Source: Sphingobacteriia bacterium
GTDB taxonomy: Bacteria; Bacteroidota; Bacteroidia; Chitinophagales; Chitinophagaceae
Assembly (NCBI GenBank): GCA_947460365.1
Contig: CANHJH010000004.1
Span: 1-40,408, forward strand
Direction: 5' to 3'
Length of the DNA: 40,408 nucleotides
Of the stretch, positions 7,313 through 16,001 are shown piece after piece (the first letter of the stretch is position 1; the number at the start of each line of letters is the position of its first letter). Below the pieces are notes generated by a model. It did not search any database. It was not told where the DNA came from and was given only the letters and a program-made list of their open reading frames with translations. The translations under genes were made by a program, and so were the position numbers.

Positions 7313-8887
7313 ATGGCACTAACGAACATCAATAACGACCGAAAAAGAAGGAAACCTTCCGTAGATTTAAGTACCATGGTGTATGGAAAAGTACCTCCAC
7401 AGGCCAAAGAATTGGAAGAAGCCATCCTGGGCGCCCTGATGCTGGAGAAAAGTGCTTTTGATACCGTTTCGGAAATTATTAAACCCGAGTGTTTTTATTT
7501 TGATGCCAATCAGCACATCTTTAAAGCGATGCAGTCGTTGCAGCAAAAGAATGTGCCCATCGATATACTTACCGTGGTAGAGGAGTTGAAAGTGCTTAAC
7601 TTACTGGATTTAGTTGGCGGCCCGTATTATGTAACCAAACTTACCAACTCAGTTGTTTCTACGGCTAATATTGATGCCCACGCCCGTATCGTTTTGCAGA
7701 AATTTATTCAGCGCGAACTGATTAAAATCAGCGGTGAAATTATTGGCGATGCTTATGAAGACAGTACCGATGTGTTCGACCTGTTAGATGAGAGTGAAAC
7801 CAAGATGTTTAACATTACCAACAATTACCTGAAAAAGAACTTTGAAGACATTGGTAATGTATTGGTGGAAGCGATTGCCCGTATAGATGAGTTAAGAACT
7901 AAAACGGATGAAATTTCGGGGGTGCCCAGTGGTTTCCCTACACTTGATAGGGTTACGTATGGCTGGCAACCTACCGACTTAATTATATTAGCTGCTCGTC
8001 CGGCTGTGGGTAAAACAGCCTTTGCCCTGAACCTGGCACGAAGTGCTGCCTTGCATCCGACCAAACCGATTGGAGTGGGGTTCTTTTCATTGGAAATGAG
8101 TGCTGCACAGTTGGTACAGCGTATTTTAAGTGCAGAGAGTGAAATCAAGATGGAAAAAATCAGCAGGGGTAAATTAGAAGATTATGAATACCAGCAACTG
8201 CACAGCAAGGGTATTAAAAAATTAGAAACCGCACCTATTTATATTGATGATACCGCTGCACTAAATATTTTTGAGTTTAGAGCCAAAGCAAGAAGAATGG
8301 TAAATAAATACCATGTAGGCTTAATTGTCATTGACTACTTGCAGTTGATGAGTGGTAGCAGTGGCAGTGGCAATCGTGAGCAGGAAATCAGTAATATTTC
8401 CCGTAACCTTAAAGCCCTGGCGAAAGAGTTGAAAGTGCCCATCATTGCATTGAGTCAGTTAAGTCGTGCGGTGGAAACCAGAAAAGAAAGTAAAATGCCG
8501 CAGTTGAGCGATTTGAGAGAATCGGGAGCCATTGAGCAGGATGCCGATATGGTAATGTTTATATACCGTCCGGAGTATTATGAGGTAATGAACAATGAAA
8601 TGGGGGAGAGTACCAGTGGAGAAACGCATGTTAGAATTGCCAAGCATAGAAACGGTTCGTTAGAAACCATTAAACTGAGGGCCAAATTAGATATTCAGAA
8701 ATTTGAAGAGTGGGAAAGTGATAGCAGCGGCCCATCTGCCGGAGGCTGGAAACCAATTACCCCTAATTTGCCAACATCTGGCGGTGGCAGCAGTAAAGAA
8801 GATGGCGCTAAGTTTTTTATTCAGGGTAGTAAAATGAATGAAGGCGAGTTTGATGAGGGATTGGAACAAGATGCTGCTCCTTTTTAA
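7313..8887 (+). CDS. dnaB: Replicative DNA helicase DnaB
   Basis: The 524-residue hexameric 5'-3' helicase that unwinds DNA at the replication fork. The N-terminal helical domain (about 25-140, PPQAKELEEAILGALML) is followed by the linker helix and the RecA-like domain, with Walker A AARPAVGKTAF near 227-237, the Walker B strand GLIVIDYLQLM and the KNRxG-equivalent KHRNGS arginine-finger loop. No intein is present, although dnaB is a frequent intein host. The C-terminal tail (after about 470) is Gly/Ser-rich and ends in an acidic stretch finishing DAAPF, which recalls the SSB acidic tip. It heads a tightly packed plus-strand gene run with rsmE 5 nt downstream. Confidence 0.98.
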   Translation: MALTNINNDRKRRKPSVDLSTMVYGKVPPQAKELEEAILGALMLEKSAFDTVSEIIKPECFYFDANQHIFKAMQSLQQKNVPIDILTVVEELKVLNLLDLVGGPYYVTKLTNSVVSTANIDAHARIVLQKFIQRELIKISGEIIGDAYEDSTDVFDLLDESETKMFNITNNYLKKNFEDIGNVLVEAIARIDELRTKTDEISGVPSGFPTLDRVTYGWQPTDLIILAARPAVGKTAFALNLARSAALHPTKPIGVGFFSLEMSAAQLVQRILSAESEIKMEKISRGKLEDYEYQQLHSKGIKKLETAPIYIDDTAALNIFEFRAKARRMVNKYHVGLIVIDYLQLMSGSSGSGNREQEISNISRNLKALAKELKVPIIALSQLSRAVETRKESKMPQLSDLRESGAIEQDADMVMFIYRPEYYEVMNNEMGESTSGETHVRIAKHRNGSLETIKLRAKLDIQKFEEWESDSSGPSAGGWKPITPNLPTSGGGSSKEDGAKFFIQGSKMNEGEFDEGLEQDAAPF

Positions 8888-8892
8888 TATAA

Positions 8893-9600
8893 ATGATTAT
8901 GTCGGTTCCTTTTTTTTATGAACATCAACTGCCGGAATTACCAGGGCCGTTTACACTATCTGCCGAAACCAGTAAACACTGTGTGCAAGTACTGAGAATG
9001 GCGGTAGGCGAAACAATTGCCTTAACCAATGGGGCAGGTGTACAGTATGAAGCACCAATCATTTCGGCCGATAAAAAACAAACAGTTGTATCTTTAATTA
9101 ATAAGGTAGTTACCCCCCCAGCACCTACCCAAACAAGTATTGCCATATCTTTTGTTAAAAACGCAACAAGAATGGAATGGTTTTTGGAGAAAGCAACAGA
9201 GATTGGCATTACTGATATTTATCCATTAATTGCTGAAAGAACAGAACGAACGAATTTTAAAGCAGAAAGATGGGAAAATATTATTGTATCAGCTATGCTG
9301 CAGAGTAAACAGGTTTGGAAAACACAGTTGCATCAGCCAATTGAATTGAACACATTGTTTAATAAACCCTATGGTGGACTAAAACTGATTGCACATTGTG
9401 AAGAGGGAGAGAAAGTAAGCATTGATTCGTTTACAAAATCAAACGAATCGATGATACTAATTGGCCCGGAGGGCGATTTTACTCCAGCAGAAATTGCGAA
9501 TGCTATTCGATTTGGGTTTAAACCGGTTAGTTTGGGTAATACCCGACTGAGAACTGAAACAGCCGGAATTGTGGCAGCCGTTTTACTACAGCATAAATAA
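8893..9600 (+). CDS. rsmE: 16S rRNA (uracil(1498)-N(3))-methyltransferase
   Basis: A 235-residue SPOUT-family methyltransferase that makes m3U1498 in 16S rRNA. The N-terminal PUA-like part contains HCVQVLRMAVGE. The knotted SPOUT core has AISFVKNATRMEWFLEKATEIG, the SAM-loop motif IGPEGDFTP and the knot segment LGNTRLRTETAGIVA, all intact. Two starts are possible, ATG at 8893 and ATG at 8899 (MIM); the second gives a more typical N-terminus and they cannot be separated here. It is 5 nt after dnaB and 23 nt before the next gene, so it is probably part of the dnaB operon. Confidence 0.95.
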   Translation: MIMSVPFFYEHQLPELPGPFTLSAETSKHCVQVLRMAVGETIALTNGAGVQYEAPIISADKKQTVVSLINKVVTPPAPTQTSIAISFVKNATRMEWFLEKATEIGITDIYPLIAERTERTNFKAERWENIIVSAMLQSKQVWKTQLHQPIELNTLFNKPYGGLKLIAHCEEGEKVSIDSFTKSNESMILIGPEGDFTPAEIANAIRFGFKPVSLGNTRLRTETAGIVAAVLLQHK

Positions 9601-9623
9601 TATAGATAGCTTAACAATACCTT

Positions 9624-11231
9624 ATGTTAAAAAAAATAACACTGCTTGTTTTTATTGCCGCCTTTTTTTTAACCGCTTGCGAATGGATTAAAGGAAATAA
9701 ATTTTCTGTGCAGCGCGACTTAAGTATTAATACGCTCACTTCTTTTAATAATCTTTTTTTAGACAGTTCAAGCATTGATAAATTTATAGCGTTGCATCCT
9801 GAATTTTCGGGATTTTTAGAAGAATACAAAGCGTTTTATTTACATAGAAATTTTGAGTATGCCTGGTTTGATTCTGCCGGATTATCGGAACAGGCGCATA
9901 ACTTTTATAATCTTCAAAGCAACTACATCAGTTCTATGAGTGATAGCAGCATCTACAGCCGTTCACTCAATAAATTATTTGACTCTTTAATGAGTCGGAA
10001 AAAAAACATTTCGGTAGATAAAAAACAAGTTCAAAATATTGAATTATTACTTACCGGACAATTTTTTAAATACAGTGCCAAAGTATATAAGGGCAGTGAT
10101 ATAAAAGTAGATGAATTGGGCTGGTTCATCCCCCGAAAAAAAATAGATTTAAGTGCTTTACTGGATTCTATGATTGTTAAAAAAGCTGAAAATCCAGATC
10201 AGTACGCATTGCTGAATAAACAATACAAAGAATTAGAAAAGCAGTTGATTCTTTATCTGGAAAAAGATAAAAAAGAATTGTCTGATACCATTCCTAATGT
10301 ACAAAAGCCCATCAAAAAAGGCTATACGGGCAGCATAGTATTTTTGATTAAACAAAGATTAAATCTCTTGCAAGAGAGCAGCACATTAGATTCAACCAAT
10401 TTGTTCGATTCGAAATTGGTTACTGAGGTAATGCGTTTTCAGAAAAGGCACGGACTTGCGGTAGATGGTTCTGTTGGAAATAAAATGATTGAAGAATTAA
10501 ATGTTCCTATTAAAAGAAGAATTCAACAAATTCTGGTTAACATGGAACGAGCCAGGTGGATGCCACAGGAAAGCGACAGCAATTATGTTGTAGTAAATAT
10601 TCCGGAATACAAGCTGCACATATACGATAGCGGTAAACAGGTGATAGAAATGAATGTAATTGTTGGTTCTACGGTGAACAATACTGTTATATTTAATGGC
10701 AAACTTCAATACATTGTATTTAGCCCTTATTGGAATGTTCCTGAGAGTATCGTGAAGAAAGAAATTATGCCACTCTTAGCAAAGAATCCCAATTACATCA
10801 CTAAAAATAATATGGAAATAACCGGCTATAATGGCAAAACGCCAATTGTAAGGCAAAAGCCGGGCGATAAAAACTCTTTGGGGCATGTAAAATTTTTATT
10901 CCCGAACAATTATAATATTTATTTTCATGATACGCCTAACAGAGGCTTGTTTGAGCAGTCGGGTAGAAATTTAAGTCACGGTTGTATTCGTTTGCAATAC
11001 CCTAAAAAGTTTGCGCAATATTTATTGAGAAATGATACCGTTACCTGGAACAATCAAAGAATTGATACATTAATGCATAATACTAAAGAGAGATGGGTTA
11101 CGCTGAAAAAGCCCTTGCCGGTATTTTTAGTGTACTTTACAGCTTGGGTAGATATGAAGGGGTTGCTTAATTTCAGAAAAGATATTTATAAGCACGATGA
11201 AAAAATGACCAGTAAATTATTTAATAAATAA
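9624..11231 (+). CDS. L,D-transpeptidase lipoprotein (YcbB-like, YkuD domain)
   Basis: A 535-residue predicted lipoprotein that would form 3-3 peptidoglycan cross-links or attach proteins to the wall. The signal peptide ends in a lipobox with Cys19 (FFLTAC). A long N-terminal region of the YcbB type follows, then a peptidoglycan-binding-like domain at about 234-295 (MRFQKRHGLAVDGSVG), then the YkuD catalytic domain at about 310-480. The catalytic motif SHGCIRL is complete, with Cys454 as the nucleophile and the upstream HDTP segment also present. Length and order fit the YcbB/LdtD family. It lies within the dnaB-to-PhoD gene run, 23 nt after rsmE and 11 nt before the next gene. Confidence 0.92.
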   Translation: MLKKITLLVFIAAFFLTACEWIKGNKFSVQRDLSINTLTSFNNLFLDSSSIDKFIALHPEFSGFLEEYKAFYLHRNFEYAWFDSAGLSEQAHNFYNLQSNYISSMSDSSIYSRSLNKLFDSLMSRKKNISVDKKQVQNIELLLTGQFFKYSAKVYKGSDIKVDELGWFIPRKKIDLSALLDSMIVKKAENPDQYALLNKQYKELEKQLILYLEKDKKELSDTIPNVQKPIKKGYTGSIVFLIKQRLNLLQESSTLDSTNLFDSKLVTEVMRFQKRHGLAVDGSVGNKMIEELNVPIKRRIQQILVNMERARWMPQESDSNYVVVNIPEYKLHIYDSGKQVIEMNVIVGSTVNNTVIFNGKLQYIVFSPYWNVPESIVKKEIMPLLAKNPNYITKNNMEITGYNGKTPIVRQKPGDKNSLGHVKFLFPNNYNIYFHDTPNRGLFEQSGRNLSHGCIRLQYPKKFAQYLLRNDTVTWNNQRIDTLMHNTKERWVTLKKPLPVFLVYFTAWVDMKGLLNFRKDIYKHDEKMTSKLFNK

Positions 11232-11242
11232 TTATTTGAACA

Positions 11243-12415
11243 ATGCAGATAATAGAAGTGATAGACCAACAGGATTGTAGAGATTTTTTAGAAGTAAACG
11301 CATTAATCAATGCGCATAACCCCGCCTATATAAGAGCTTTAGATAATGAAGTGAATGAAGTGTTTGATCCTAAAAAAAACAAACATTACAAATATGGCGA
11401 GGCAAAACGTTGGATTGCTAAATCAGAAGCAGGTGAATTGTTAGGCCGAGTTGCTGCTTTTGTAAATAATAAGTACATAAACAAGGGCACCACCTTTGCA
11501 ACAGGTGGAATGGGCTTTTTTGATAGTATAAACGATCAGGCAACTGCTAATATATTATTGGATACAGCCAAAGCATGGTTACAGGAAAAAGGAATGGAGG
11601 CAATGGACGGCCCCATAAACTTTGGCGACAGAGATAAATGGTGGGGGTTAATGATAGAAGGTTTTGACAAAGAGCCCATGTATGGTATGTCTTTTAACCC
11701 GCCTTACTATAAAGATTTATTAGAGGGTTATGGATTTCAGAATTATTACAATCAGTATTATTATCACATGAATGTAGATGATGAGCTGCCTGCTCGTTTT
11801 ACCGAACGTTATGAGCGGTTTAAAAATAAGCCCGATTATTCGGCTAAGCACGTAAAATTGAGCGAACTAGAAAAATATGCCGGAGATTTTGCAACTGTTT
11901 ACAATGCGGCATGGGCGCAACATGGCGAAGCAAAGGAAATTACCAAAGAACAAGTGGTAAAGCTCTTTAAAAAAATGAAACCAATTATGGATGAAAGAGT
12001 GGTTTGGTTTGCCTATTACAAAGAAGAGCCCATAGCCATGTTTATTAATATACCCGATTTAAACCAATACTTTAAACACTTTAACGGGAAATTTGGCTTA
12101 TGGCAAAAACTGCATTTATTGTGGATGAAGTGGACGAGTGCTAATAAGCGATTAACCGGTATGGCATTTGGCGTAGTGCCCAAGTATCAGTCGCTGGGCA
12201 TAGACAGCTATTTAATTTATGCTTGCGGATTAAATATGCGTGGTAAATCCTGGTATTACGAGTATGAAATGGGCTGGGCAGGAGATTGGAATCCTAAAAT
12301 GGTTAATATATACAAAAGTTTAGGTGGGTCTCAAAGCAGACTAATGGCAACTTATCGGTATATATTTGATCATAAATATTCTTTTGAAAGACATCCTGAA
12401 ATGGAATATAAATAA
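11243..12415 (+). CDS. GNAT-fold protein of a conserved uncharacterised family (YghO-like)
   Basis: A 390-residue cytoplasmic protein with no signal peptide or membrane span. It looks like a GNAT-type acyltransferase fold, with an N-terminal part (LLGRVAAFVNN, then a long DGPINFGDRDKWWGLMIEGF segment) and a C-terminal part where GMAFGVVPKYQSLGIDSYLIYA sits in the place of the acetyl-CoA loop. Its substrate is not known. Similar proteins are widespread in Bacteroidota and resemble E. coli YghO in general design. It lies between the L,D-transpeptidase and dnaX with gaps of 11 and 20 nt. Function is not assigned; the GNAT call is from pattern recognition rather than a profile search. Confidence 0.75.
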   Translation: MQIIEVIDQQDCRDFLEVNALINAHNPAYIRALDNEVNEVFDPKKNKHYKYGEAKRWIAKSEAGELLGRVAAFVNNKYINKGTTFATGGMGFFDSINDQATANILLDTAKAWLQEKGMEAMDGPINFGDRDKWWGLMIEGFDKEPMYGMSFNPPYYKDLLEGYGFQNYYNQYYYHMNVDDELPARFTERYERFKNKPDYSAKHVKLSELEKYAGDFATVYNAAWAQHGEAKEITKEQVVKLFKKMKPIMDERVVWFAYYKEEPIAMFINIPDLNQYFKHFNGKFGLWQKLHLLWMKWTSANKRLTGMAFGVVPKYQSLGIDSYLIYACGLNMRGKSWYYEYEMGWAGDWNPKMVNIYKSLGGSQSRLMATYRYIFDHKYSFERHPEMEYK

Positions 12416-12435
12416 GTTAAATTGCAGGTCTATTT

Positions 12436-14244
12436 ATGGATAATTTTATTGTATCGGCAAGAAAGTACAGGCCTCAGATTTTTAATACAGTGGTGGGGCA
12501 GCAGCATATTACAACTACGCTGAAAAATGCGATTAAGAACCACCAACTTGCGCATGCTTTTTTATTTTGTGGACCAAGGGGGGTGGGTAAAACCACCTGT
12601 GCAAGAATTTTAGCAAAAACAATTAATTGTACCCATCAAACACCGGAAGGAGAAGCTTGTAATGAATGTAATAGTTGTGTTTCATTTGATGCAGGCACTT
12701 CTTTGAATATTCATGAATTAGATGCGGCCAGCAACAACTCGGTAGATGATATACGTGCATTGGTAGAGCAGGTGAGGTTTGCGCCGCAAGCCGGAAAATA
12801 CAAAGTGTATATTGTAGATGAGGTACACATGTTAAGTGCGTCTGCCTTCAATGCATTTTTAAAAACATTGGAAGAACCCCCAGGCTATGCTATTTTTATT
12901 TTAGCAACAACCGAAAAGCATAAAATTCTCCCAACGATATTAAGTCGTTGTCAAATTTTTGATTTCAAAAGAATTACCAACAACGATACGGTAGAGCATT
13001 TACAGGAAATTGCAGATAAAGAATCTATAAAGGCAGAAAAAGCAGCATTACAGGTAATCGCGCAAAAGAGTGAAGGCTGTATGCGTGATTCATTAAGCAT
13101 CTTAGATAAAATTGTAAGTTTTACCAACGGAGAAGTAACCTATCAAAATACGTTGGAGCACTTAAATATTCTGGATGAAGATTATTTCTTTAAATTGCTC
13201 GAAGCTATGCAGCAGCAAGATATGGCGGCTGCTATGATGTTATATGATGCCATTAATAGAAAAGGGTTTGAAGGAGATTTAGTGTTGAATGGCTTTGCAG
13301 AATTCATTAGAAACTTATTGGTATGTAAAGATGCCAAATCTGCATCGTTATTGGAAGTGGTAGAAGGATTGCAGGATAAATTTATGTCTGTAGCAGCCAA
13401 TACCAGTGTGTCTTATTTAGTAAGTGCACTAAATGTGTTAAATGATGCAGAGATACATTTTAAAATGGCTCGTAACAAAAGGTTACATGTGGAGTTGTGT
13501 TTAATTAAATTAAACTTTTTACAACAAGCCATACAACTTGCATCTGACAAGGGGAGTGTATCAAAAAAAAAACGGATTGATGGCCCAATAGCATATCGAA
13601 CAAAAACCATTCAACCGCTTGCACCGCAAAATACAGCTGTAGCAGCATCATCAACATCATCAGCTAAATTAATCATTGAACAACCTGCGGCTGTTGTAAA
13701 GCCGGTTGCTGTTTCAACAAACCAGGCAACTTCAGTTGGTACTAGTTCTAATAGCTTGCCTCAAATAAAGCCTATTGCAACAACCGGCATAAAGAAAAGT
13801 TTGTTAGACGCGTTGCGTGAAAAAGCCGGCGCGCAGTATGATATTCAGGAAGTTAAAGAAGCCGAAGTATTGGACTTAATTAAACTGCAAGAATTTTGGG
13901 ATGGGTATACCGCACAATTAGAAAAACAGTTGAAACATTCAGCTGCCGGTACGTTTAAAATAGCAGGCTTGGAAATTGAATCCGATATTCATTTTGCCGT
14001 CACGGTTTCTGCCCTTACTGCACAAAGATTTGTAGAGCATGAAAAATTAGAATTATTAGAACAGTTGCACAAAACATTTAACAATCGTGCAATTAATTTT
14101 ACGGTATTAGTGGCTGCCAGTGAAAAAGAAGATGTTCCTTTACATCTTCGATTAAACAGTAAGCAAAAGTATGAACGAATTGCAGAACATTTTCCCTTGT
14201 TAAGAGAGTTGAAAGAAAAATTAAAATTAGAAATAGATTATTAA
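12436..14244 (+). CDS. dnaX: DNA polymerase III subunit gamma/tau
   Basis: The 602-residue clamp-loader ATPase of the replicative polymerase. The AAA+ module carries Walker A GPRGVGKT at 46-53, a four-cysteine zinc site (first Cys in KTINC, then EACNECNSC), Walker B VYIVDEVHML and the SRC sensor segment (TILSRCQIFDF). A low-complexity Ala/Thr/Ser/Pro linker at about 390-450 leads to a C-terminal domain that would bind the polymerase. No slippery A/T frameshift heptamer is obvious in a position that would give a short gamma form. It is in the same gene run as dnaB, so two replisome subunits are likely co-expressed. Confidence 0.97.
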   Translation: MDNFIVSARKYRPQIFNTVVGQQHITTTLKNAIKNHQLAHAFLFCGPRGVGKTTCARILAKTINCTHQTPEGEACNECNSCVSFDAGTSLNIHELDAASNNSVDDIRALVEQVRFAPQAGKYKVYIVDEVHMLSASAFNAFLKTLEEPPGYAIFILATTEKHKILPTILSRCQIFDFKRITNNDTVEHLQEIADKESIKAEKAALQVIAQKSEGCMRDSLSILDKIVSFTNGEVTYQNTLEHLNILDEDYFFKLLEAMQQQDMAAAMMLYDAINRKGFEGDLVLNGFAEFIRNLLVCKDAKSASLLEVVEGLQDKFMSVAANTSVSYLVSALNVLNDAEIHFKMARNKRLHVELCLIKLNFLQQAIQLASDKGSVSKKKRIDGPIAYRTKTIQPLAPQNTAVAASSTSSAKLIIEQPAAVVKPVAVSTNQATSVGTSSNSLPQIKPIATTGIKKSLLDALREKAGAQYDIQEVKEAEVLDLIKLQEFWDGYTAQLEKQLKHSAAGTFKIAGLEIESDIHFAVTVSALTAQRFVEHEKLELLEQLHKTFNNRAINFTVLVAASEKEDVPLHLRLNSKQKYERIAEHFPLLRELKEKLKLEIDY

Positions 14245-14247
14245 GAT

Positions 14248-14460
14248 ATGGAACAACAACAAGAAACACCCGGTACCGCAGTATTAATTAAAGCAGCCGG
14301 CCCAATAGTAGTAGCCTCAAAATGTATTGTTACCAAAGCAGATGGCACTGTTGATGTAAAAGAGAAAGTGTCTTTCTGTGGATGTGGCGCTTCAGCAAAT
14401 AAGCCTTATTGTGATGGATCACACAAACAATTGATGTCTGCAGAAAATAAAACAGTTTGA
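14248..14460 (+). CDS. CDGSH iron-sulfur domain protein
   Basis: A 70-residue protein with one CDGSH (mitoNEET-type) domain that binds a [2Fe-2S] cluster. The ligands Cys44, Cys46, Cys55 and His59 are all present in the pattern CxC, eight residues, then CDGSH. There is no membrane anchor. It starts 3 nt after the dnaX stop and its TGA overlaps the ATG of the next gene by one base, so translation is probably coupled. Family members take part in iron-sulfur or redox signalling; the partner here is unknown. Confidence 0.93.
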   Translation: MEQQQETPGTAVLIKAAGPIVVASKCIVTKADGTVDVKEKVSFCGCGASANKPYCDGSHKQLMSAENKTV

Positions 14461-14822
14461 TGAGGAAGAAGACATTGGTCATTGGTGCATCTGAAAACAC
14501 AGAGCGCTATAGTTACTTAGCCGTTCAGTTATTGCGCAGGCATGCGCATACCGTTGTTGCTATTGGCAGAAAAGCCGGTAAGGTCAGCGATGTAGATATT
14601 GTAACAGCAATGCCCGACGAAAAAGAGGTTGATACTGTTACGTTGTATGTAAATCCTGTTGCGCAAAAAGAGTATTATGATTATGTTTTATCGCTACAAC
14701 CCAAGCGAATAATTTTTAATCCCGGAACAGAAAACGAAGAATTTGCAGCATTAGCAACAGCCAATGGTATAGAAGCAGTAGAAGCATGTACCTTGGTACT
14801 ATTGAATACGGGGCAGTATTAA
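14460..14822 (+). CDS. CoA-binding domain protein (small Rossmann fold)
   Basis: A 120-residue protein consisting of one Rossmann-type CoA-binding domain of the YccU kind. The N-terminal glycine loop TLVIGASENTERYSYLAVQLL and the later VNPVAQKEYYDYVLSLQPKRIIFNPGTE segment fit that family. The ATG at 14460 is preferred over an in-frame TTG at 14457, because it overlaps the upstream TGA in the common TGATG arrangement. Family members are usually annotated as CoA- or NAD-binding with no known reaction. Confidence 0.85.
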   Translation: MRKKTLVIGASENTERYSYLAVQLLRRHAHTVVAIGRKAGKVSDVDIVTAMPDEKEVDTVTLYVNPVAQKEYYDYVLSLQPKRIIFNPGTENEEFAALATANGIEAVEACTLVLLNTGQY

Positions 14823-14831
14823 AATAATTGT

Positions 14832-15833
14832 ATGCGTCATTTTGTTTTATTGATCTGTTTAGTGTTGATTTTATCTTGTGCAGTTGAACAAACATCAAGA
14901 AAGAATACTACAACGCTGCGAATAGCTTTCGGCTCTTGTAATGACGTAAAAAATCCAAATCTTTTATGGGATGATATTATTGCAAAAAAGCCAACAACCT
15001 GGATTTGGCTGGGCGATAACATTTATGGCAATGAAAATGATTTAACTGTATTTACTAAGCATTATGCCAAGTTATTGAGCGATACCGGTTATAATAAACT
15101 AAAGCAGGCTACATCTGTTGAAGGCATTTGGGATGATGGAGATTATGGCCCGAATAATGGTGGCAGTAACTATGTATATAGAGACAGTACTAAAAATATG
15201 TTGTTGCAATTTTTAGGCGTTGGCGCAGATGATGAAAGAAGAAAAAGGGGCGGTGTGTATTATAGCAGAACCCTACAGCAAAATAATCTTTCAGTAAAAA
15301 TGATATTTTTAGATACCCGTTATTTTAGAGATTCATTAATTTATTTGAAAGATTCAATTGTGCCTAATTATGCAGGAGATATGCTGGGTATTGATCAATG
15401 GAATTGGTTGGCAGAAGAACTTAAAAACAATACTACCGATGTAACCATCATAGCATCGGGCATTCAGTTGTTGGCTACGGGGCATCGTTTTGAGAAGTGG
15501 AGTAATTTTCCTGCATCGAAACAACGCTTATTTAATTTGTTGCAAACCTACCCACCTAAAAAAATGTTTTTTATCAGTGGCGACAGGCATGTGGGGGAAA
15601 TATCGGTTTTACATAAAACGGGCTTTAAAAATCCCATCATCGATATCACCAGTAGTAGTTTAACCAATCCTTGGTCTAAGGCCCGCATAGAAAATAATGA
15701 ACTACGAAAAGGTCAGTTGGTATATCCGGTTAATTTTGGAATGATTATTATACACAAATCACAGCAACAAACAAATGTTACACTCTTATTAGAAGGTGAT
15801 AGTGGTAAACAGTTTGAGTCATTAAATTTTTAA
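14832..15833 (+). CDS. PhoD-like metallophosphatase lipoprotein
   Basis: A 333-residue predicted lipoprotein (lipobox Cys16 in LILSC) with the PhoD-like metallophosphoesterase core. Motifs are FGSC near the N-terminus, WLGDNIYG, LDTRYF, IASGIQ and SGDRHVGE, which together form the two-metal site. The motif usually seen as WDDHDYG is WDDGDYG here, so the His is replaced by Gly. It would act on phosphoesters at the cell envelope; the substrate is unknown. It is the last gene of the plus-strand run, 9 nt after the CoA-binding gene, and is followed by a perfect 27-bp hairpin. Confidence 0.85.
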   Translation: MRHFVLLICLVLILSCAVEQTSRKNTTTLRIAFGSCNDVKNPNLLWDDIIAKKPTTWIWLGDNIYGNENDLTVFTKHYAKLLSDTGYNKLKQATSVEGIWDDGDYGPNNGGSNYVYRDSTKNMLLQFLGVGADDERRKRGGVYYSRTLQQNNLSVKMIFLDTRYFRDSLIYLKDSIVPNYAGDMLGIDQWNWLAEELKNNTTDVTIIASGIQLLATGHRFEKWSNFPASKQRLFNLLQTYPPKKMFFISGDRHVGEISVLHKTGFKNPIIDITSSSLTNPWSKARIENNELRKGQLVYPVNFGMIIIHKSQQQTNVTLLLEGDSGKQFESLNF

Positions 15834-15932
15834 AAATCTCCTTTCCTTTTAATAAATATTGATATTGGTAGGTATTGCTGAATTTCTTTTAATATCTGTT
15901 TTGCCTAAACAGCAATAACCAGCGAATAGTAG

Positions 15933-15989
15933 GTTTTTAAGCATAAAAGCCATTGGCAAATATTGCCAATGGCTTTTATGCTTAAAAAC
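15933..15989. terminator. Bidirectional hairpin terminator, 27-bp perfect stem
   Basis: Arms 15933-15959 and 15963-15989 are perfectly complementary over 27 bp with a 3-nt loop. The outer part of the stem is A/T-rich, so either strand ends in T residues. It lies between convergent genes: the PhoD-like gene stops at 15833 and the TMEM175-like gene at 16002, so it can terminate both operons. Confidence 0.9.
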
Positions 15990-16001
15990 AGTATACTTTT
16001 A

